64,000 bases of DNA from Lota lota (Eukaryota > Chordata > Actinopteri > Gadiformes > Lotidae), in NCBI GenBank assembly GCA_026745465.1, contig JACYXH010000826.1:4752724-4816723 (forward strand). Direction: 5' to 3'. The notes below the pieces were generated by a model. It was not told the origin of the DNA. It was given only the letters and a program-made list of their open reading frames with translations, and made no database searches. Positions within the stretch are counted from its first letter, which is position 1; every line of letters starts with the position of its first letter. Below, piece after piece: positions 1-12,450 of the stretch. The position numbers and the translations under genes are program-made.

Positions 1-441
1 GAGAGAGAGAGAGAGAGAGATTGTTCTAGCAAGAGTCGTCTCATTCGGAGCAGTGTGGCGCTCTTTAAGATGCCTCATTAGCCCTTTTCCTCAAACTGCA
101 TATGAGAGCGGCTCCCTCCTTCTCCTTCCCCTCCTCCTCCACCACCTCCTCCCCCACCACCTCCTCCCCACCTCCCCCTCCTACTCCCCTTCCTCCTCCA
201 CCACCTCCTCCTTGTGGGTGGGGGCCCGCGATACACATGAATAAGAACAAGTGTGTGAACAGGAAACGATGTGCTGACAACACACACGCAAACCTTATTT
301 GGTGCTGTGTTGGTGGTTCCTCAGTGATTCAGAGGCTGCGTGTGTTGGCGTGGCGGCTGCTGCTGCAGCTTTAATCTATCCGGGGGTTCGGCGTTTAATC
401 TACCTCTGATTCTCAACGCGCATTATTTAGTACTGCGTTTC

Positions 442-442
<1 letters not shown>

Positions 443-477
<35 letters not shown>
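443..477 (+). repeat. Poly-C run, 35 nt
   Basis: Uninterrupted C between tactgcgtttct and gccacccccc. Confidence 0.95.
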
Positions 478-478
<1 letters not shown>

Positions 479-1496
479 CCACCCCCCACCCCCGGCCGAC
501 GTCTCCTCTTCAGACTCTTATTGGCTCTTATTGGCCTCTCGCTCAGATCCAATATGGCAGCATTGATTGTGTTGAAATGCAATCTGCGGCAAGGCAACGG
601 GAGCGAGGCAAACAATCTAAATTTAAACCGAAGGCCTTTGGCCCTGAACTCTACAGTATACACCCCCCCCAGCCCTTCCCCTCAAACCACAACCCTACCC
701 ACGCTCCCACCAGTCCCCAAAGAGGAACAAATGTGGTTATCTGAGGAAAGGGGGAGAAGAAGAAGAAGAAGAATGATTTTCATGAGTTTGTTTTGCTGGT
801 TGCGGGAGAAAAAATGCTTCTAGTGGCTGTCACTCCCGTGATCTTATTTGGGACCATTTGGGAAGCGCACAGGAAGTGCCCTTATCGGTGACCTCAAAGC
901 TGAGACCCCACGGCCCCATGGGAGTCATGGGGTCTTGTGGTCGATGCCATGGACACGTCCAGGTTCAAACTGCGGTCTCCTCTGGCACTGGGATATCAGA
1001 CTGACGCCGATTACAAAATGCCATATAGAGGGAAACAAAACAGTGCTCCATTTGCTAAGATATGCAATATATTTGCTAAGCCATGAGACTTAATTTATGC
1101 AAAATAAATCCTGTATTGCAACTTCTCCCACACATATTTCACACCCAGGTTAATACAATAATCCACACAGTGCTGGCGTCTCATCCTTGATTTTCTTCTC
1201 TTTTATCTATCTCCCATGACCCTCTGATCTTACATCCACTGTGACAAAGTGTTTCCTTTACTTTCCCATACTTCATGGTATTCCTGACACTCCATTAGCC
1301 AAACACTCTGACCTGAATTCCTGTGTGAATGCAGCAGTGAGGACGGGACTTTCCCCCGGTTTAGCGTCATGTGATTACCGACTCGCTCCCAACATGGAGT
1401 CCACTTCTGCATTTCATCTTCACACCACCCTGGAAATGAAGACGTCTTGTAAAAACGCACACCAGAGAGTCTTCATGTATCCCTACAGCTCATATT

Positions 1497-1498
<2 letters not shown>

Positions 1499-1533
<35 letters not shown>

Positions 1534-1546
1534 ATGTGTGAGTGGA

Positions 1547-1637
<91 letters not shown>

Positions 1638-1656
1638 TGTGTGTGTGTGTGTGTGT
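1499..1656 (+). repeat. Compound (TG)n-(GA)n-(GT)n microsatellite
   Basis: (TG)n at 1499-1532, (GA)n at about 1556-1635 with one interruption near 1605, then (GT)n to 1656. A further (GA)n lies at 1710-1731. Confidence 0.95.
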
Positions 1657-2238
1657 TGGGTGGAAAACCACGAAATAGTAAGAGAGCGAGAACAAGAGCA
1701 CACGCGCATGAGAGAGAGAGAGAGAGAGAGACATACACACACAGACATAGAGAGAGAAAAGTCATACAAATCACTTATGTAGTTACTTCTGGTTTCCTGT
1801 CCTGTTCGCCAAACCGATTCCCGTACCCATCAGCCACTCGGGGCCAGGAAATCCAAAATATTTAAACCTCCCAAAGAGGGTGTGTGTGTGTGTGTGTGTA
1901 TTTGTGGATATAGAAGTCTGACGCATCTCAGAAAGCATATTAAAAGTTTCCTGCCTATTAGAAGGTAAGTGGCAGGATGGAGCAAGCCTGTACCTGATGA
2001 GAGGTCCTGATCGATCGGTGGGAGGTCTAAAACATTGATGTGAGAGACTGATATTTTTCCTGGGGCTCCGTCTCCAAGTCCTGACCTGTATCGATGTCTG
2101 ACTGAACTCTTTACCTCTTGTGGTGACGGAGCTTCAGCAGGCGCTTTGAAGGGTGGCCACTTTGAACGCTAGGCTCCTCCTGGGCCAGGAAAAAGTGTCT
2201 TTGAGCAACCATTCCAATAGGCCAATATACTATATTAC

Positions 2239-2316
2239 CACTGCTTTTATCGAAGGCTGGTAGACTGTGGACATTGGGGATCAAACCCAGAACGTTCAGC
2301 TGGGAGTCAAACTAGA
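2239..2316 (-). repeat. tRNA-derived SINE fragment, minus strand
   Basis: The reverse complement reads a B-box-like GGGTTTGATCCCC followed, about 40 nt on, by CTTCGATAAAAGCAG, a decayed form of the CTTTGGATAAAAGC tail typical of teleost SINEs. The head is missing or decayed. Confidence 0.5.
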
Positions 2317-3353
2317 TGAGTATTATATAGTATTTTAGTATATGCATCTAGTAAGTATACCGATATAATATATACCTCAAAAACAGCTTAGACCAAAATC
2401 AACCAGGACAGTCCGGTACCAACAAGAACGAACAAGCTAAAAAACTAGAAAGTAAATAAATACATAAGCAAACAAGCAAGAAAATAAAGAACTATAATTA
2501 CCCCCGAAGATTGCCTGTGCATCTCTGAGTGATTCCGATAATGGTTTGAATGTGAAATGGCGGCAGTAATTGTTGTCAGGGAAGTTAGACCTCGCCTGAT
2601 TGGTCCTGATTACAGCCATTGTGGACGTTGGTGAGCTCGACTGTGAGCGGCAGAATGAAATTTTTTTCCTCTGTGGGCGTGGCGGGAAAAACACTGCTAT
2701 TCAGAGCTTATTATCCTCCGCACTGGGTTTGCTAGGAAGCGCTAGAGAGTTGAGCCGTTTAGCCGGTAAATACGGTGAACAGATTTCTTTCTCTCTCTCT
2801 CTCGCTGCGGAGGAAATAGGCGCCAGGTAGCTGCAGCTACATTTAAATCTACAGGTGGAGGTAACGCAAGATGGTCCGCACCAGGTCTTACATTGGATGT
2901 GGTTTCTCACAGACCAGGATGTTATCAGAGGAACAAAAGGGTTCTCATAAAGAAGGTGGTGCTCATCTCATTCTGGTCTATTGTTTCCCTCCACAACAAA
3001 AGACAGATGACACACCAGCACATCAGGGCCTTAATTATGGAATAGATAAAATACTCTCTCCCCCCCTTTCACTTTGTTTGTGTGTCCACATACACACACA
3101 GACACACATGCAAATACACGGACATGCGTGTGCAAAAAACATAGACACACCTGCACACAACAGACAGACACACAAACACACACATGCAATCACATGCACA
3201 CTCTTATATCTGCAATCTATCTCGTATTTCACCAAACCATCTGCTTCACTTTCCCCCCCACCCCCGTCTCCATTGTTTCCATGGATTCCGACCCTGTCTG
3301 CTTCACAGCCCACCTGTAGCTCGCTGGGGCCCCCATGTGACGGGGGACGGGAC

Positions 3354-3375
3354 GGGGGGGGGGGGGGGGGGGGGG
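3354..3375 (+). repeat. Poly-G run, 22 nt
   Basis: Uninterrupted G after gggacgggac. Confidence 0.95.
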
Positions 3376-3694
3376 AGTAATTGACTTAATTACTTGAGAA
3401 GGGAAGCAGGTGATGGATTAGCGCTACGTTTGGGTTAGCGTGCAGTTCCCCCCTCCGGGGATCCTGGGTGGAGGAGCCCAGGTGGAGCGCTCATTTGTCT
3501 GGGAGCGACCATGCGTGTCCGCCCGCCAACGTCACGGCAAGCAGAGGTGGAAAAGCTTGCAGGCAGCCAGCGGCTTATTCTGGTCTTTAAGTGGGTGTGG
3601 GGAGCGTGGGGAGGGGATCTGTATGAGTAAGTGATTATTGTTTATTTATTTATTTATTGTAAATCGTCACAAGGGTTTAGATACAGCATAGGGG

Positions 3695-3885
3695 GGCAAG
3701 AAGATGACTGTGGGGCTAGGGTGTTTGACTCACAGCCCAAAGGTCCTAGGTTCGATCCCCTAATTCCAGCAGTCTAACTGTAGGCATCCTTCAGCTCATT
3801 CCTTGCATGTATCTCAAATTAACTGCCACTCGCTTTGGACGAAATCTGCGCAATGACTACATAGTACATAAATAAACTTTTAACA
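3695..3885 (+). repeat. tRNA-derived SINE, plus strand
   Basis: It has an A-box-like gggctagggtg near 3713 and a perfect B box GGTTCGATCCC at 3749-3759. A tail with ccactcgctttggacgaaat and tgactacatagtac ends near 3885. This is the head-to-tail layout of teleost tRNA-SINEs, with moderate decay in the tail. Confidence 0.65.
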
Positions 3886-4637
3886 CTTGCTTCCATTTCG
3901 CTGGGCTCTGGTAGCTTGTCGCAGTGTTAGCATGACTTCCTCCGTGAGGCATGAAACCATGTTGCGTCTTGTAGGATTATTTTTAGGCCCACCTGCTTGA
4001 TTCCTTAAAAGCATGAAACAGACTGGCTAAAAGGTTTTTAAGGCTCAGCGTTTAAATGAGCAGCATGTTGCCACAGCGACAGGGGGTGTCAGAAATATGC
4101 AACAACCTACATCTGTCATCCGTTCTCAGAACCAGTCCTCAGCAATTGTATTCTCACTTATTGTTCTTTGAGTGAGCCTCAAAATATGTCTCATATGGTA
4201 TTGATCTTTAGATATGTTTATGTGTATTAAATAGCTATCTAAAGTACATATTTCTATAGTTGTCAACCATGAACTTTGGTGAAGTTGTGGTTTACTCATA
4301 GTTACTTCTTCCTCAGATTTTTGGTTGTGGTTCTCTAAAACCACATCATGTCAACAGAGCTGGATTGTGGGGTGTAGTGATATTGTTAAAAAAGGACGGG
4401 CCCTGCATACAGTAAACGGGATAAGAAGGCCTTATCAGCCATCTGTTACCCTGAATACCATCCTGGGTAAAAGCTGCTGGGAAAAAAACACATCCCAACT
4501 CTATAAAAAGAGAATACCCAGTAAGGCTCACATAGTCAGTGGCAAGAAGACATTCTTCAAATGCTTCAGGTAACTTAGCCTGTTGGTGTGGGGCGTCTGT
4601 AGAGAAAGGCAACGTTTGAGTCCAGAAATTACAAAAT

Positions 4638-4850
4638 GGAGCACAGGTCTAGTTGTTAGGGTGTTGGACACCCAGATGAAAGGCTCTGGATACGAACCCC
4701 AATGTCTACGTGTAGCCTTCCGTGAGCAAGAGGCCTAGCCACCTACCTGTTCCTGAATGATATGCATCTAAAAAATGTATCTACATTTCACTGTAGGTCA
4801 CTTTGGACAAAGGTATCTGCTAAACGACTAAATAGTAAATAGTAGTGATA
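4638..4850 (+). repeat. tRNA-derived SINE, plus strand
   Basis: The head gtctagttgttagggtgttggacacc and a decayed B box (ggatacgaacccc) are followed by a body with gtgagcaagaggcctagccacctacctgttcctgaatgatatgcatct (in two halves). The tail is ctttggacaaaggtatctgc-taaacgactaaatag. The body matches the segment that was amplified at 52.98-53.6 kb. Confidence 0.7.
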
Positions 4851-4900
4851 GTAGTGTCTGTTGGCCAACAAGTTCCACAGCCTTGTTCACTCACCACTCA

Positions 4901-4924
4901 CCCCCCCCCCCCCCCCCCCCCCCC
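4901..4924 (+). repeat. Poly-C run, 24 nt
   Basis: Uninterrupted C after caccactca. Confidence 0.95.
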
Positions 4925-5121
4925 GCTTAAATACACCATACAACCTTCACTATGCGACCGGTCACACATGGGTCATGTGATCAAATTGCCTCGTTACCCC
5001 CATGGGGGCTGCTGGGCTGGTGAAGCAACTTCCAACGAAAAGGACATGGAGTGTACAGATATTTGAACAGCATCAGCCAGCCAACCCAGTGCCTTGACCT
5101 GCTGTGGCCCAAGGTCAAGCA

Positions 5122-5164
<43 letters not shown>
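5122..5164 (+). repeat. Poly-G run, 43 nt
   Basis: The longest homopolymer in the window: uninterrupted G between gtcaagca and agaggcag. Confidence 0.95.
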
Positions 5165-5165
<1 letters not shown>

Positions 5166-5459
5166 GAGGCAGGGGGGTAATTAAAGTTGAGAGTGTGGGG
5201 TCCACGTGAGATCTTTCAATCACTGAGCTGGAGGAATGTCCACAGTCTGCGGGTACTGAGGATGTGTGTGCGTGCTGTGAGTGTGTGTGTGCGTGCAAAT
5301 GTGCATATGGCAGGGGCTATCAATCAGCTTAGTGCATGTCTGACATTAAAGGTATGTGTATCTCCTTGCGTGTACGTATACATATCTACAAAGTTTAGTC
5401 ATGTATACAACTCTCTACCATTCCTCCCTTACCCTCTTTGGTGTCTCTCGTCTAGCACA

Positions 5460-5461
<2 letters not shown>

Positions 5462-5499
<38 letters not shown>
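5462..5499 (+). repeat. (CA)n microsatellite
   Basis: About 19 uninterrupted units. Confidence 0.95.
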
Positions 5500-5503
<4 letters not shown>

Positions 5504-6289
5504 CTCGAACATACTTAACCTTCTGCACAACGTGAGCTCACACCGACACAACAGCTTCTGTTACAGCTGCCATCAACCACTAAATTGTCCGCGAGCTAAA
5601 CAACCTATATATTAATGCTTCTATATTAAAGCTCTCTCTTAGTTTAAAGGAGGAGGTAGGGGGCATTGCTAGCTTGAACAAAAAGTGACTTCTGTCTTCT
5701 CTGAATGAATTATGCAGCATAATCAACACCCCCCCCCCAAAAAACATGGCTAACAGCAGATTGCCTCTGAAACGCTGCGTGCTTGTCAAGCAGTTTAATC
5801 ATCACTCACACAATCACATTTTGTAACATTTCAATCCCAACCTCGTCCTTTGCAATGCAAATTCAGGGGAGCCCATGCCCCCAAACTCATCTCCTACCTC
5901 ATCCCTCTCCCACCCTTTCCCTCCCCCCTGTTCGATGATACAAATCGCAGTGGAAGGTTTTTTTCCCAATGGGTTTCTGACAGGTGGCTAATACCACGGT
6001 GCGCTGTGAGGGACAAACAGCGCCAAGCCAGTAGTAGCGCTGGTGGTGCTGGTGGAGTTGGTGGAGTTGGTGGAGTTGGTGCTGTTGGAGATGGTGGTGG
6101 TGGGGGGACGACAGGAAATGGATTGGATGCAGGGAGAATGCGTTGCTGTGGGCTTTGATCAACAACCCGTGTCGGTCTCCCTCTCAAGGGGACTGTCGCC
6201 TAGGCAACCAACGGCCGCTGCCAGCGGTGACGGCGGCGTGGTGTACGGACAATGGCAGAGATGATGGTAGAGAGACATTTTAATTCGTG

Positions 6290-6620
6290 ACAGAGAGGGA
6301 GGGCGAGGGACACCGAGAGGGAGGAAGAGAGAGAATGTTAGAGATAGCAGAGAGGGAGGGAGAGAGAGTGGGAGAGAGAAAGAGAGAGAGAGATGGAGCG
6401 CTAGTGGGAGAGAGAGGGAATGGGAGTAGAAGAGAGAAAAGGGAGAGTGAAAGAGAGGGATAGACATAAACAGTATATAAGAAAGAAAGAGTGAGAGAGA
6501 GAGAGAGCGAAAGAGAGTTATAGAAAGAGAAAAAGATACCAGAGAGGAACTGTCAGGCCGATTCTGATCGCAGAGAGAAAGAAAGAGAGTGAGGGAAAGA
6601 GAGGGGGGGGGGAATGAAAC
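6290..6620 (+). repeat. Purine-rich (GA/GGA) block
   Basis: Almost all purine on this strand: degenerate agagag and gggag runs with a few pyrimidine interruptions. Confidence 0.85.
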
Positions 6621-6922
6621 AGTAATAGAGAGAGGACATTTTCTTCCTATTTATAAAGCTTTTACGGAGAAAAGCTTACAGGTGGCTTTCCTGGAGACAG
6701 CCATTGCTTTTCATTAAGACATGTGGGCTGCTGTGCTCATTTAGAGAACAGTGCTGGATGTACTTGTTGTTCAGCAGGCTTCCGGCCTGCAGGCTGAGAT
6801 ATGCATATGTATTTACACATTAACACAGACGCATTTAGACACCATAGTTATTCACGAAGAAGAGCAAAACAGGCAGCAAGTACACATACCTGGCATGGTA
6901 TAATATTTGTATAACTGCCTAA

Positions 6923-7092
<170 letters not shown>

Positions 7093-7411
7093 CGGGTTGG
7101 GAACCCCTGATCTATCCTTCATCTATCCTTCATCCATCCATCTGGCCAACAAGCATGGCTCAACAATATTACGGACCTGTTGTGGATCGAACAGATATTG
7201 AGTGAATTCAGTGTGATCCAAATCTGTACCTATATGTTGACGTTTGCCCCCCCGCGGAGCACTCCACGTAGGCCATGTGACCACGGCAGACAGGAAGGTC
7301 GATATGTTCTGGTCCTCCATCATCAGGTGTGATGTTCCCTGCGCCTGCCGCATGCTTCCAACGCCTTCTGTCACGCTGGTACATGACGCGCGAACAGGAA
7401 GTGTGATGTTC

Positions 7412-7444
<33 letters not shown>

Positions 7445-7865
7445 TGGAGATGGAAATGAGCCATCAGTGTGTCGGTCTGTGTGTTTCGTGTTGGTGTGAG
7501 GCTGTGCATGATTGAGTTTGAGGTAGTGTTTGTTATTTGGCATAACATTGTTTTTCAAGGTGGCTTGCAGGGAATTCAAATGAGCAGACAGGTGTTAAGG
7601 CATGATGTTAAAGGATAGTACATTAAGGACTATCCAGTACTAACAATAAGTGAGTGAGTAAGTTAATAAGGTAGTGAGTCGGACTGATTGACTGACCTGG
7701 GATGTGATTGTGTCGCATGCCAGCAATACTAATTAAATTACTAAGTGAGTAGATGTTTGTTGTTAATGGGTGTGTGCGTGCGTGTGTGCGTGAGCATACC
7801 GTCTCCTGGCAAGTCATTATGGGTAATTAAGACACGGGGCTGTGGCCTTGAGGCCACCGGCCCTG

Positions 7866-8000
7866 AGAGAGAGAGACCTGACTACTAATGAGAAAGAGAG
7901 AAAGAGAGAGAGAGAGAGAGAAATAGAAAGAGAAAGAGAGAAAGAGACAGAGAGACAGAGAAAGAGAGACAGCGAGAGAGACAGAGAGAGCAGACTCAGG
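7866..8000 (+). repeat. GA-rich block
   Basis: Degenerate gagaaagagagacag units. Confidence 0.8.
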
Positions 8001-8339
8001 TAAACAGGGAGCTATAATGAGTTATGATCAGTGGGTATCTTGCTCGAACGACCACAGCAGTCGCGATACTGCCTCAAACAAAACATAGGAGGAGGTGGAA
8101 AACTTTGAGAACAACTTGTTCTTTCTGTTTGTTGTAATGGCATAACGTAAACAGCATAAAGAATGACAGCCAATTTCTTTACAGATTTGTTCCCCCCTTA
8201 ATAGCAAGTCATACTCCCTAGCAACAGAGGACCAATCAGCAGGCAGGCGACACAGAGATGAGAAGGGGTAATTAAATAAAACAATGGTGAGGATGGAGGA
8301 CAGAAGACAGATGGTCACAGAGGAGAGAAAACAACCCAA

Positions 8340-8396
8340 GGCTGATGGGAGGAGAAAGAGAGTGAGAGGAGGAGAAAGCGAGGGATTGGGAGAGAG

Positions 8397-8430
<34 letters not shown>
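8340..8430 (+). repeat. GA-rich block
   Basis: gaggagaaagagagtgag grading into (GA)n at 8411-8430. Confidence 0.8.
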
Positions 8431-8432
<2 letters not shown>

Positions 8433-8526
8433 TCCAGACATATAGGTCAACAGGTGGAGGAACAGGCACGGCCGAGGGACAGACAAAAAGAGAGATGCAC
8501 CATGACAGACAGACAGACACACCAAT

Positions 8527-9150
8527 GGCCCTATTCTATTGGCACTTTTTGCCGCGCCAAGTCAAACTGATTTGCGTTTCCATTACCAGTTTGAACGCGC
8601 CAAGTTGTACCGAGACGTGCCCTCTCCGCAGTAGAGCCAGTCCGCGCCATACCGCCTCTGAGCGGGCTGTCTGGTGCGAGAAAGTTGTATCTCAAATTGT
8701 AGGAATATAGATATATAACACTAAATACAATAACTGTGCGGTCTTGTGTCTGAGACGCATCGCCATGCATGCAGAGTAGAGCTCGAATTGCAGAGCTCGA
8801 ATCGCAGAGCTCAACAGCTCGATTCATTATTATTCATTTGTTATTATAACTATATAATTAAAAAGGTTAATGAAGGTTTAGAAAGTGATATTAGTTTGAC
8901 GATAGTTTGACAACATTTCACACTTGTGAATGCTGATATAGATATTCAACGCTTTTATCCAAATATCAAGGAGAGTGTGTGCCAATCTTTGAAATATGTG
9001 AGAAACGTTGTCCAATGTGTAAGCGCTTCATCAGTTAAAGACCCACCTTCAAGCGGGTTGCCCTGTTGTAATGAGATGTAAATCCCAATCGCGCTAGGCT
9101 GATGGTAAACCGAGTCGAGCTAAGCAAGCAAATGGTGTATGAAAAGGGCC
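8527..9150. mobile_element. Possible non-autonomous DNA transposon
   Basis: The ends form a short inverted repeat: ggccctattc at 8527-8536 and gaaaagggcc at 9141-9150 (9 of 10). A block inside the left end, ctgatttgcgtttccattacc-agtttgaacgcgccaag, is found again at 57368. No clear target-site duplication was seen, so the borders are tentative. Confidence 0.4.
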
Positions 9151-9310
9151 AAAAGATAGACAGACAAACACACCACGGGAGACAAACAAACCAAGACGGA
9201 CAGACAAACAGGTAGGGACAGAGACACCAAGACAGAAAGACAGTAATTTACACATCCACACAGAAAGACAGATGGACAGACAGACAGAGACACCAAGACA
9301 GAGAGACAAG
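9150..9310 (+). repeat. GACAGACA-type degenerate repeat
   Basis: Repeated agacagacaaac and accaagacaga words. It adjoins the possible element at 8527-9150 and resembles the sequence on its other side (cagacagacagacacacc), so the element may sit inside this repeat. Confidence 0.7.
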
Positions 9311-9534
9311 CATAATGCACATCAAGAAACAGTAACAGAAGCCCACAACAGAAGCGGTCCTTTGCTAGTTCTTTGGCTGGTTCTGCTGCTCTTAGCACAA
9401 GAGGGTGTGATAAGGAGAAAGGAATGACACAGAGAGAGATGGAGAGAATAAGATGGAAGGATCAACTGAATGAGGTGTGCCTGTGCAGCCTTCCTGTGGA
9501 GAGATGCAGTGGTGAGAGGCAGTTTAATGGGACT

Positions 9535-9538
<4 letters not shown>

Positions 9539-9588
<50 letters not shown>
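9539..9588 (+). repeat. (GA)n microsatellite
   Basis: About 25 uninterrupted units. Confidence 0.95.
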
Positions 9589-9591
<3 letters not shown>

Positions 9592-9659
9592 CGAGAGAGA
9601 CGAAAGGAAAAAATAAAATAAAAGCTGGGTGTGAAGGAGGACAGAGGGAGGTGCTAGCA

Positions 9660-9815
9660 TTTCCATTCTCCTACTCTACCACCTCTTCTCTTCCAACTCC
9701 CCTCCTGCCGCTTCCCCCCTCTCCTCTCCTCCCCTCTCCATCTCCCCTTCTCTTGCTCTCTCTCTCCTGCTCCTCTTCTTTCTCCTCTCATCTTCTCCCC
9801 CCTCCCACCCCCACC
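9660..9815 (+). repeat. Pyrimidine-rich block
   Basis: Almost all C/T on this strand, with tcctctcctcccctctcc runs. Confidence 0.8.
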
Positions 9816-9856
9816 CTCTCGAGGGCTAATGACACAGAGATGTCTGCAGAGAAGGC

Positions 9857-9914
9857 GCGGGGGCCCCAACAGGGGGTCCCTGACTAGCATAGGCCGACCC
9901 CTGGGGGCCCCGTG
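9857..9914. repeat. GC-rich imperfect hairpin
   Basis: cgggggccccaacagggggtc pairs with gacccctgggggccccg with small bulges and a loop of about 18 nt. Confidence 0.75.
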
Positions 9915-10294
9915 CCTCTCTAATTGGAGCCTGAATAAAGATATGAACTACTATGAATGACTTCACGTAGAGAAATAGCAGAGCATGGCCGTCTGCTCGA
10001 GGAAAATGCCAATCTCTGCAAGGCCCCTATTTCAGCCCTGATGATATTAATGGCTTTAAAAGCACTCCATGTTTCAAGATGTGACGTGAAATGGCTTTCG
10101 GATTGGATCGTTACTGCCGTAATGGGATGCGTTCCTGGATAAAAGTGCAGTGGTTAGGATGAAATTATATAGGACTGTGATTTCTTCCTTGAGAGTTAGA
10201 TTGGATTGTGCTAAAGTGAGGGAGTATGCTAACCAGTGGTGTGTTAGGGTGGCTTAAGCTGAGAGAGTGAGGAAACGTAGGCATAGCATTTAGC

Positions 10295-10345
10295 ATTGAG
10301 TCAATTCAGCAGGCGGTTTCATCCAAAGTGACTTATTCTGGGTAC
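10295..10345 (-). repeat. Decayed SINE-tail-like segment
   Basis: ttcagcaggcggtttcatcc-aaagtgact resembles the common teleost motif ttagcagacgcttttatcc-aaagcgact. No promoter boxes are visible, so the assignment is tentative. Confidence 0.3.
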
Positions 10346-10950
10346 ACAATACAGGATAATTAGACAGATTTTGTGCCCGATTTCCCCCTTCTGACTCTGG
10401 TCAGCAAAGCCACGATTTGTTGATGGTTCTACTGGTTTTTTCACCAGATATCCTGTGGTGTGGGGTATGTTAAGAGTAGTTTTTGCCGATTGGGGCCTCA
10501 CTGATTCTAAAAAGGAAATTAGAGGAAGGTACATTGATTCGATTCGATTCGATTAGATTAGAGTTGATTTTATTACATTTTAACATACAAGTACACAAGA
10601 GTAAAATTATTAGGCTTGGTTCCTCAACAGTAATATAATTTATTAGGTTTCAACTTTTTTGAATGAAGGAACGATATACATGGAAATATACAGTGTCCTT
10701 GGGTACCTTGAAATGCAAATCCAATACATTATTATTATTAAATGGACTGCCTATCATTATTATTATAAATTAACCAGCAGGGTGAAAAAAGTAATTTGTA
10801 TTTCAAGTCTGTGTTTAATGGGAAGCTGTAGGCAGGAAACACCCTGTGATTTACACCTGCAGAGAACAGTCTCAGCGGGTGACTAACGCAGGGACTAAGA
10901 GGACACACTAATGAGCTTAATGAACACATCTCAGTCCCGGTCGTCCTGTC

Positions 10951-11170
10951 TTCTAACCAATCACACACTCCCTATGCTGGGTAGTCATTATTAATTAGCC
11001 AATCACACACTCCCAATCCTGGTCATTTAATTATACTCTAACCAATCAGGTTCCCCCAATCCTATGTATTTATTATTCTCCAGCCATTCTCCATCCCATT
11101 CAGCCAATCTCTTATAATTTTTCTTCTCCTCTATGCAATCATGCTCGTTGTTATCTTTAACCAATCAAGT
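10951..11170 (+). repeat. 42-43-bp degenerate tandem array carrying CCAAT
   Basis: aaccaatcacacactccc-style units start at 10957, 10999 and 11042, with weaker ones near 11085, 11104 and 11161. Each carries CCAAT or a near match. Confidence 0.65.
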
Positions 11171-11453
11171 TCACTCTTTTGTTTGAGATTTGTTTGAGAA
11201 TTGAAAAAAATAAACAATAGACAATCAATTTACGTAGGTTGTCCAACACATTTTCCAGACCAACTCAGCATGAATACAATGCAAGTATCAATGAGAGAGA
11301 GAGTAAGGGTTTAGCATAAATCCCATGAATCTCAGCTACCTCCGAAGAAGCTAATGCAAGCTAGGCTGAATTTAAGATAGGTTGCTAATTAATGTTAGGC
11401 TATTTTCTCTCTGTCTCTGTAGTCCAATGCAAATGGATTTATCAGTCACTGCA

Positions 11454-11457
11454 GTGT

Positions 11458-11519
<62 letters not shown>
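11454..11519 (+). repeat. (GT)n microsatellite
   Basis: One ttt interruption near 11463, then uninterrupted to 11519. Confidence 0.95.
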
Positions 11520-11521
<2 letters not shown>

Positions 11522-11680
11522 TGAGCCCCTGCACTCCAATCTCTTGGTTTATTAATTTGTAATATGGGCTATTCTTAATTTTTTTAATGCTTTGACATGC
11601 GTCTGTGACAGGCTCTGACGTGCACTCACAGAATGAGAGCAGAACTAAAGACTCTCAACTACCACTTCTTATATAACTCA

Positions 11681-11715
<35 letters not shown>

Positions 11716-11770
11716 TGTGTGTGTCATGGTGTTTAAGCGTGTGTGTGTGCGTGTGTGTGGTGTGTGTGTG
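11681..11770 (+). repeat. (GT)n compound microsatellite
   Basis: Two (GT)n runs broken by tatg and catggtgtttaagc. Confidence 0.92.
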
Positions 11771-12229
11771 AGACAGCGAGGTACGTCTTTATCTGTGCTG
11801 GTCAAAGGGAACCTTGCTTTTGTTCTGTGATTTTAAACACTCCTTGTCATTCATACCAGTCACAGTTAGATTGATACCTTCCTCAAGGACACTTCAACAA
11901 TAGGAGGGACATTCCAAGCAACATAGTTTTTGGTCAAGTAGTACCAAGATGGCGGCTAGGAATGTGCATTTGGAACTTCGGATCACATGATTGAAACGCT
12001 CCTATAGGGAGGTTAAACTAACCACGTCCATAGAAGGTTAAACAGAGAGGTAAATCTGTTCGATAGGGTCTGTTTGAGGCCTGTTTATTTATTCACCATT
12101 TAAGTCCTCTTATGATGGGCAAACAGAGAGATAAGAGACGACTGGGTTTAGAGAGCCGTGCACAAGCCTTTGGAAGATTAACGTGCATTCTCTGCATAAA
12201 GGGTAGCGACGCGCTGCTCTATTTTGGCA

Positions 12230-12359
12230 CATACACACACACCAATGGAAACTCCAATGTGCACACATGCACACACACACAAACACACAGATGCATGCAT
12301 TCACACACACACGCCACCGCACATCCACGCACACACACACACACACACACATACATTCA

Positions 12360-12395
<36 letters not shown>

Positions 12396-12450
12396 TAAAC
12401 ACACGGACGCATGCACACTTACACTTACACACACACACACACACAAACAA
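12230..12450 (+). repeat. CA-rich compound microsatellite
   Basis: (CA)n runs broken by gatgcatgcattc, gccaccgc and similar; the longest pure run is at about 12364-12390. Confidence 0.92.

Noticed and set aside
8495..8710. 71-codon ORF in the 8.5-kb region
   Set aside because: Overlaps the dispersed element shared with 57.3 kb; no recognisable protein.
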